Assembly (NCBI GenBank): GCA_963780175.1
Contig: CAWAAT010000006.1
Location: forward strand, 81,082-145,081
Reading direction: 5' to 3'
Length of the DNA stretch: 64,000 nt
From: Brooklawnia sp963780175
Lineage (GTDB): Bacteria; Actinomycetota; Actinomycetes; Propionibacteriales; Propionibacteriaceae
The notes beneath the pieces are model-generated. The model had not been told where the DNA came from. It worked only from the letters and a program-made list of their open reading frames with translations, and did not search any database. Below, one piece after another: positions 60,365 to 64,000 of this stretch (position 1 is its first letter; the number at the start of each line of letters is the position of its first letter). The position numbers and the translations under genes were made by a program.

Positions 60365-60449
60365 GCCCCGAACAGTGAGACTGTTTGTGCTGGTGTTCTC
60401 GAGGGTCCTCGACCCACGCCAGCGACGGACGCGCAAGGATGCTGGTGCC

Positions 60450-60532
60450 GGGTGTTCTCAGGGGTTCCTGACCCTCACTCCGATCGACATCTGCTGTCTT
60501 TCCTCGGATCTGTCGGTCCCTTGAGAACACCC
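60450..60532. repeat. Small inverted-repeat-bounded remnant (83 bp)
   Basis: Ends GGGTGTTCTCAGGGGTTCC and, inverted, GGGTGTTCTCAAGGGACCG share about 15 of 19 bases; a third related end GGTGTTCTCGAGGG lies near 60394. This looks like a minimal leftover of an insertion element. A GGCGAGGCGT palindrome follows at 60533-60553. No transposase is present. Confidence 0.5.
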
Positions 60533-60597
60533 GGCGAGGCGTCACGCCTCGCCGCCGGAGTGACCTAAGTGGGGTTCCGCTCCTTGCAGGAGCCACG

Positions 60598-61499
60598 TCC
60601 CGGAGTCGCTGCTGGTCATCGGCGGCGGCTACGTCGCCATGGAGCAGGCCCAGCTCTTCTCCCGCCTCGGTGCCCAGGTCACCATGCTCGTCCGCTCACG
60701 GCTGGCCTCCCACGAGGAACCCGAGGCCGCCACCGCCCTGGAAGAAGTCCTCGCCGACGAAGGCATCGAGATCATCCGCGGCGCGGTGCCCACCGCGGTG
60801 CGCCGCGACCCGGCCACCGGCGAGGTCACGGTCACCGCCACCACCGCCGACGGCTCACACGAGCTCCGCGCGGCCGAGCTCCTCGTTGCCACCGGCCGCC
60901 GCCCGGTCACCGGCACGCTCGGCCTCGACACCATCGGCGTGCGCGCCGGCAAGCGCGGCGAGGTCATCATCGACAGCCACCTGCGCACCACGAACCCGCG
61001 GATCTGGGCCGCGGGTGACGTCACCGCCCACCCGCAGTTCGTGTACGTCGCCGCGGCCCACGGCGCCCTGGTCGCCGACAACGCCCTCACCGGAGCCGGC
61101 CGGGAGGTCGACTCCCGCCACCTGCCCCGGGTCGTGTTCACCAGCCCCGCCCTGGCCTCCGTCGGAATGACCGACCAGCAGGCCCGCACTGCCGGGATCC
61201 GCTGCGACAGCCGCGTCCTGCCCCTGGCGCACGTCCCGCGCGCCATCGTCAACCGTGACACCCGCGGGCTCATCAAGATCGTCACCGACGCCGACACCGG
61301 CCGCATCATCGGCATCACCGCCCTCGCCCAGGACGCCGGTGACCTCGCCGCCGCCGGCGTCTACATCCTCGAGGCCGGCATGACCACCGACCAGGTCGCC
61401 AACCTCTGGAGCCCCTACCTGACCATGGCCGAAGGCCTCAAACTCACCGCCCAAACCTTCACCACCGACATCACCAAACTCTCCTGCTGCGCAGCATGA
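60598..61499 (+). pseudogene. merA: Mercuric reductase, 5'-truncated
   Basis: The preserved C-terminal part begins PESLLVIGGGYVAMEQAQLFSRLG (NAD-binding domain), continues with GDVTAHPQFVYVAAAHGALVADNAL and the dimerisation domain, and ends KLSCCAA, the vicinal cysteine pair typical of MerA. The N-terminal FAD-binding part with the redox CxxxxC is absent, and the sequence just before is an IS-type remnant and the long repeat. About 300 residues of the enzyme remain, so it cannot be active. The frame itself is intact, suggesting recent truncation. Confidence 0.88.
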
Positions 61500-61565
61500 A
61501 CCCGCACAGGGATCCCTATACCGGAGCGTCGAGCCTGGCGACCTCTCTCGTTCGCTTTGGCTCCG

Positions 61566-62162
61566 TCAGAGACCGAACGCTCCTCCGCTGACGAGGATGA
61601 CGATGCCGAGGCCGATCAGGACGATGGGGAACAGGATGTGTTCCCAGCGCTCGAGGACTTCAGCGATCGGCGGCCGGGTGGCAACGAACTTGGCGACTAC
61701 GACCAGGACCGCGACGAGCGCGAGGAAGACGAGGCAGTAGGCGACCACTGCGATGGGTTCCACGCTGAGGAAGACGGGGACATAGACGCCGATGTTGTCT
61801 CCGCCGTTGGCGAAGGTGACTCCTGCGACGGTCCACGCGCTGACCTTCGTGCCCGTGACCTTGGCGTCATCGTCGTCATCGTCTCCGCGCCAGGCTTGCC
61901 ATGCAGCCCAGAGACCGAGGGCCAGGGGGATGAGCCCGAAGTACGGGATAGCTGCTGAGGGCAGGAATGCTCCGGCTCCGATAGTCACCAGCACAGCGGC
62001 ACCGAGGATGCAGGCGAACCCCACGTACTGGCCGACCAAGATGCGGGTGGTCGTCCCGCGTTGGCCCGCGCCGCGGGCGAAGAACAAGGAGAGCACGATG
62101 ATGTCGTCGATGTTGGTCGCGATGAACAGGCCGATTGCCTGCAGGACCGCAGCCAGGATCAC
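61566..62162 (-). CDS. cadD: CadD-family cadmium resistance transporter (198 aa)
   Basis: Small membrane transporter with about six helices: GLFIATNIDDIIVLSLFFARG near the N-terminus and VAGVTFANGGDNIGVYVPVF in the middle, both carrying the conserved acidic pair of the family; a cytoplasmic Asp run (GDDDDDDAK) joins the halves. The GTG at 62162 overlaps the cmtR stop (GTGA) and has AGAGG upstream. It forms an operon with the cadmium/lead sensor. Confidence 0.9.
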   Translation of the reverse strand: MILAAVLQAIGLFIATNIDDIIVLSLFFARGAGQRGTTTRILVGQYVGFACILGAAVLVTIGAGAFLPSAAIPYFGLIPLALGLWAAWQAWRGDDDDDDAKVTGTKVSAWTVAGVTFANGGDNIGVYVPVFLSVEPIAVVAYCLVFLALVAVLVVVAKFVATRPPIAEVLERWEHILFPIVLIGLGIVILVSGGAFGL

Positions 62163-62518
62163 GCGCCCGCCTCTGCTGCGTCGCATCCGTGCACCGAGCA
62201 GGCAGGATCGATGCACGGGGCGTTCTCGTCAACCGCGAGGGTGACGTCAACCAGGGCGGTCAGCGCCTGCGTCAGGTGGGGATCGGCGATCTCGTAGCGC
62301 GTCTTGCGGCCCTCGGGTTCGGCAGCAACGATGCCGCAGTCGCGCAGGCACGCCAGATGATTGGACACGTTGGAGCGTGTGAGGTCCAGATCGCGGGCCA
62401 GCTCTGCCGGGTAGGCCGGCCGGTCGAGCAGCGTCAGGATGATCCGGGACCTGGTCGGGTCGGCCAGCGCGCGGCCCAACCGGTTCATCACGTCCAGGCG
62501 AGAAGCAATGGTCAGCAT
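62159..62518 (-). CDS. cmtR: CmtR-type ArsR-family Cd/Pb sensor repressor (119 aa)
   Basis: Winged-helix ArsR protein closely resembling M. tuberculosis CmtR (ALADPTRSRIILTLLD, LTRSNVSNHLACLRDCG). The metal ligands C57, C61 and C102 are at the same positions as in CmtR. Two further cysteines (C107, C112) follow in PCIDPACSVHGC. It should repress its own operon with cadD until Cd(II) or Pb(II) binds. Confidence 0.9.
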   Translation of the reverse strand: MLTIASRLDVMNRLGRALADPTRSRIILTLLDRPAYPAELARDLDLTRSNVSNHLACLRDCGIVAAEPEGRKTRYEIADPHLTQALTALVDVTLAVDENAPCIDPACSVHGCDAAEAGA

Positions 62519-62640
62519 GCGCTGAACTATACAGCGAGGACTGAAGTGGTTTTACGCAGCCCGGAGTCGCTAAGCGTGCGAACGAGGCTGTGTCAGTTGG
62601 GGATCGACCCACGGGACGATTCGCCCGATCATCAGGGAAC

Positions 62641-63036
62641 TCACGAAGCGGCGACAGAACCCCGCCACATAACGGCCAAGGCCACAGCCATCCGCACCGA
62701 GCGGCGATTCAGGCCCGTTCGCTCGGCGATCACCGTTTCCGCAACCCCAGCATCCGCAGTAGCGATGACCGCCCCCGTCAGCCGACCCATGGCCTCCCGC
62801 TCAGCCACGCGCGCCCGCGACCACTCCTGCGCGAGACCCTCCAGCGTGTCATCGCCCAGCAGCACCCTGATCGCGCCACTCATGGCCTCCCCCATCATCT
62901 CCTCGTCGGGATGCTGTCCGTGGTCCCGGCCCGGGTAGCGGGCGGCGATCATGTCGATACTCCGCTCGAAGTCCTCGCGCTGGTCCCTGGTCAGCTCGGT
63001 GTCGCCGAGCCAGGCGTCAAGCTCGTAGGGCTGCAT
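62641..63036 (-). CDS. Hypothetical protein of mobile-element type (131 aa)
   Basis: No domain recognised. The protein starts MQPYELDAWLGDTELTRDQREDFERSID and ends in a stretch that could be a helix-turn-helix (ETVIAERTGLNRRSVRMAVALAV). It follows the upstream gene by four bases, so the small genes here are probably co-transcribed. Likely an element-maintenance or regulatory gene; this is inference. Confidence 0.55.
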   Translation of the reverse strand: MQPYELDAWLGDTELTRDQREDFERSIDMIAARYPGRDHGQHPDEEMMGEAMSGAIRVLLGDDTLEGLAQEWSRARVAEREAMGRLTGAVIATADAGVAETVIAERTGLNRRSVRMAVALAVMWRGSVAAS

Positions 63037-63042
63037 GGGGGG

Positions 63043-63432
63043 TCATCGGAGGATCTCCCCGGTGTCGGGGTCGACCTGGCTGCCGTCGACCAGGCGGAGG
63101 TTGGGGCGCGCTGTCGGTTCGGCCAGGAGGGCGGCCCGGTGGTGCTGGGCGAGTTGCTGGGTGAGGGTGGTGACGTCGCTGCCGTAGGCACGCAGGCGTG
63201 TGTCGGATTCGTTCAGGAGGCGGGCGTGGCGGCCGCGGGCGGGCCAGCTGGGGTGGCTGTCGTCGCACTGGTTCTTCAGGCGGGCTTTCATCCGGTCGAT
63301 GAAGGCGGGGACGGCGTAGCGGTGCCAGTCCTCGAGCAGGTCAGCGCTCGAGGTCGGTAGGCCGAGGTCGTGTCGGGGCCGGGTGTTGATGGCTGGGCGG
63401 CGACGGGGTCGCCTCAGTGCGAGATCCTGCAT
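63043..63432 (-). CDS. Hypothetical protein downstream of sigma-like gene (129 aa)
   Basis: From ATG 63432: a basic start, then LLEDWHRYAVPAFIDRMKARLKNQ and a C-terminal RPNLRLVDGSQVDPDTGEILR. The same frame is open upstream into the sigma-like gene, so it could instead be the tail of one long protein; I prefer two genes because the upstream homology continues better in another frame. Function unknown. Confidence 0.45.
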   Translation of the reverse strand: MQDLALRRPRRRPAINTRPRHDLGLPTSSADLLEDWHRYAVPAFIDRMKARLKNQCDDSHPSWPARGRHARLLNESDTRLRAYGSDVTTLTQQLAQHHRAALLAEPTARPNLRLVDGSQVDPDTGEILR

Positions 63433-64000
63433 CGGCCGGGATGTCGAGCAGCTTTTCCAAGCGTTCGCAAGCCTCTTTCGCGTCGTTGACGCCTGGACGC
63501 CGAGCTCCTCCCCGATCGCGGCGTGGGTCTTTCCCTCCAGCCGGCCCACCACCACCGCGCGCTCAGCAGCCGGAAGCGCATCCAGTTTCTCCCTCAGGGT
63601 GGCTGCCGAAACTGAGTCGAGGGCTTGGTCTTCGACCGAGCGGTCCCGCGCGGACCAAGTCCGCTCCAGGTCCAGTCCCTCGAACGATCCCGTCCAAACC
63701 TGTGCAGCAAGAGTCTCGGCGCGCGGGCGTCGCACGCCAGCAGCATCGACCCCCCTCCTGTTCGTGTGATCCAAGATGCTCCAGGCGTAGGCCGCCCATC
63801 CACCATCCTTCAGGTCAGGCTGCGGCCGGAACCTGTAGGCGGCCTGCAGCAGAGCGATGGACAGCTCGCTGCCCTGATCATCCCGTCGGCGGTTGGCACG
63901 CACCTTGTTTCCCACCATGGGCAGAGCAGTCACCACGAGGGCGGCCACAGCCTGTCGCCCCGCCTCGACCAAGTCGGGCCACGTGGCTGGATCGACCGCG
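63341..64000 (-). CDS. Sigma-70-like (ECF-type) factor, partial at right edge, probable frameshift
   Basis: The frame is open through base 64000, so the N-terminus is outside. A sigma region 4-like segment is visible: LDALPAAERAVVVGRLEGKTHAAIGEELGVQAS. After it, a one-base shift near 63455 gives NDAKEACERLEKLLDIPADAG and a stop at 63341; unshifted, the frame runs into the downstream hypothetical protein. The shifted version reads more naturally as the end of region 4. It may be a mobile-element regulator. Confidence 0.5.

Noticed and set aside
60533..60556. GGCGAGGCGTCACGCCTCGCC palindrome as a regulatory site
   Set aside because: It is a simple hairpin amid IS scars with no gene start that it could control, as merA is truncated.
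1..64000. CRISPR arrays or rRNA genes
   Set aside because: No regularly spaced short repeats and no rRNA-like segments were seen; the only tRNA sequence is the fragment at 31487-31536.

Overview
The window is high-GC DNA from an actinobacterium, most likely of the Propionibacteriaceae type. This rests on an lsr2-clpC pair, the actinobacterial hpt/tilS/fol gene order, a CmtR-type regulator, many GTG starts and GTGA/ATGA overlaps. The family placement is inferred from gene content, not from a marker gene.

Bases 1-31486 look like chromosomal backbone. In order they carry: a DMSO-reductase-type operon with two tandem catalytic subunits (dmsA-dmsA-dmsB, the last running off the left edge); clpC and lsr2; the folate genes folE-folP-folB-folK with hpt, tilS, a zinc protease and dacB; ppa; an iron-uptake operon feoA-feoB-nfu with a DtxR/IdeR-like box; a TRM11-like methyltransferase and sixA; two uncharacterised envelope proteins; amt-glnK with GlnR-like sites; a four-gene flavin/electron-transfer operon (membrane flavoreductase, FMN-binding protein, ApbE, amine oxidase); and an MGDG-synthase-like glycosyltransferase.

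At 31487-31536 lies the 3' part of a tRNA-Thr(CGT) gene without its 5' half, as expected of an integration junction. Everything to the right looks like a genomic island that continues past the window edge. Its first part holds McrBC, a GNAT acetyltransferase and a small DNA-binding protein.

From about 38.2 to 59.9 kb there is a large copper/metal-resistance block bounded by two direct copies of a roughly 410-bp repeat. It contains a CDF exporter with a premature stop, an HMA protein, a SHOCT protein, a thioredoxin-fold/CcdA/glutaredoxin set, three DUF305 proteins, YibE/F, a dedicated Lgt-Lnt lipoprotein-modification pair, CsoR, a YHS protein, two P-type ATPases (one with an N-terminal cupredoxin domain), a multicopper oxidase and an OmpR-type response regulator/histidine kinase pair. 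A direct repeat TCAAG-N6-TCAAG with 11-bp period recurs in front of most of these units and in front of the regulator gene. It is probably the operator of that two-component system. A separate palindrome marks the CsoR-type promoter. To the right of the second repeat are a 5'-truncated merA, a cmtR-cadD cadmium module and mobile-element-type genes, including a sigma-like gene.

The two ATPases (about 49.2-53.4 kb) are broken by many frameshifts, and single breaks occur in ccdA and the sigma-like gene. At several ATPase breaks, restoring one CG dinucleotide at a CGCG run repairs the frame. Uncorrected sequence error is therefore as likely as true gene decay.
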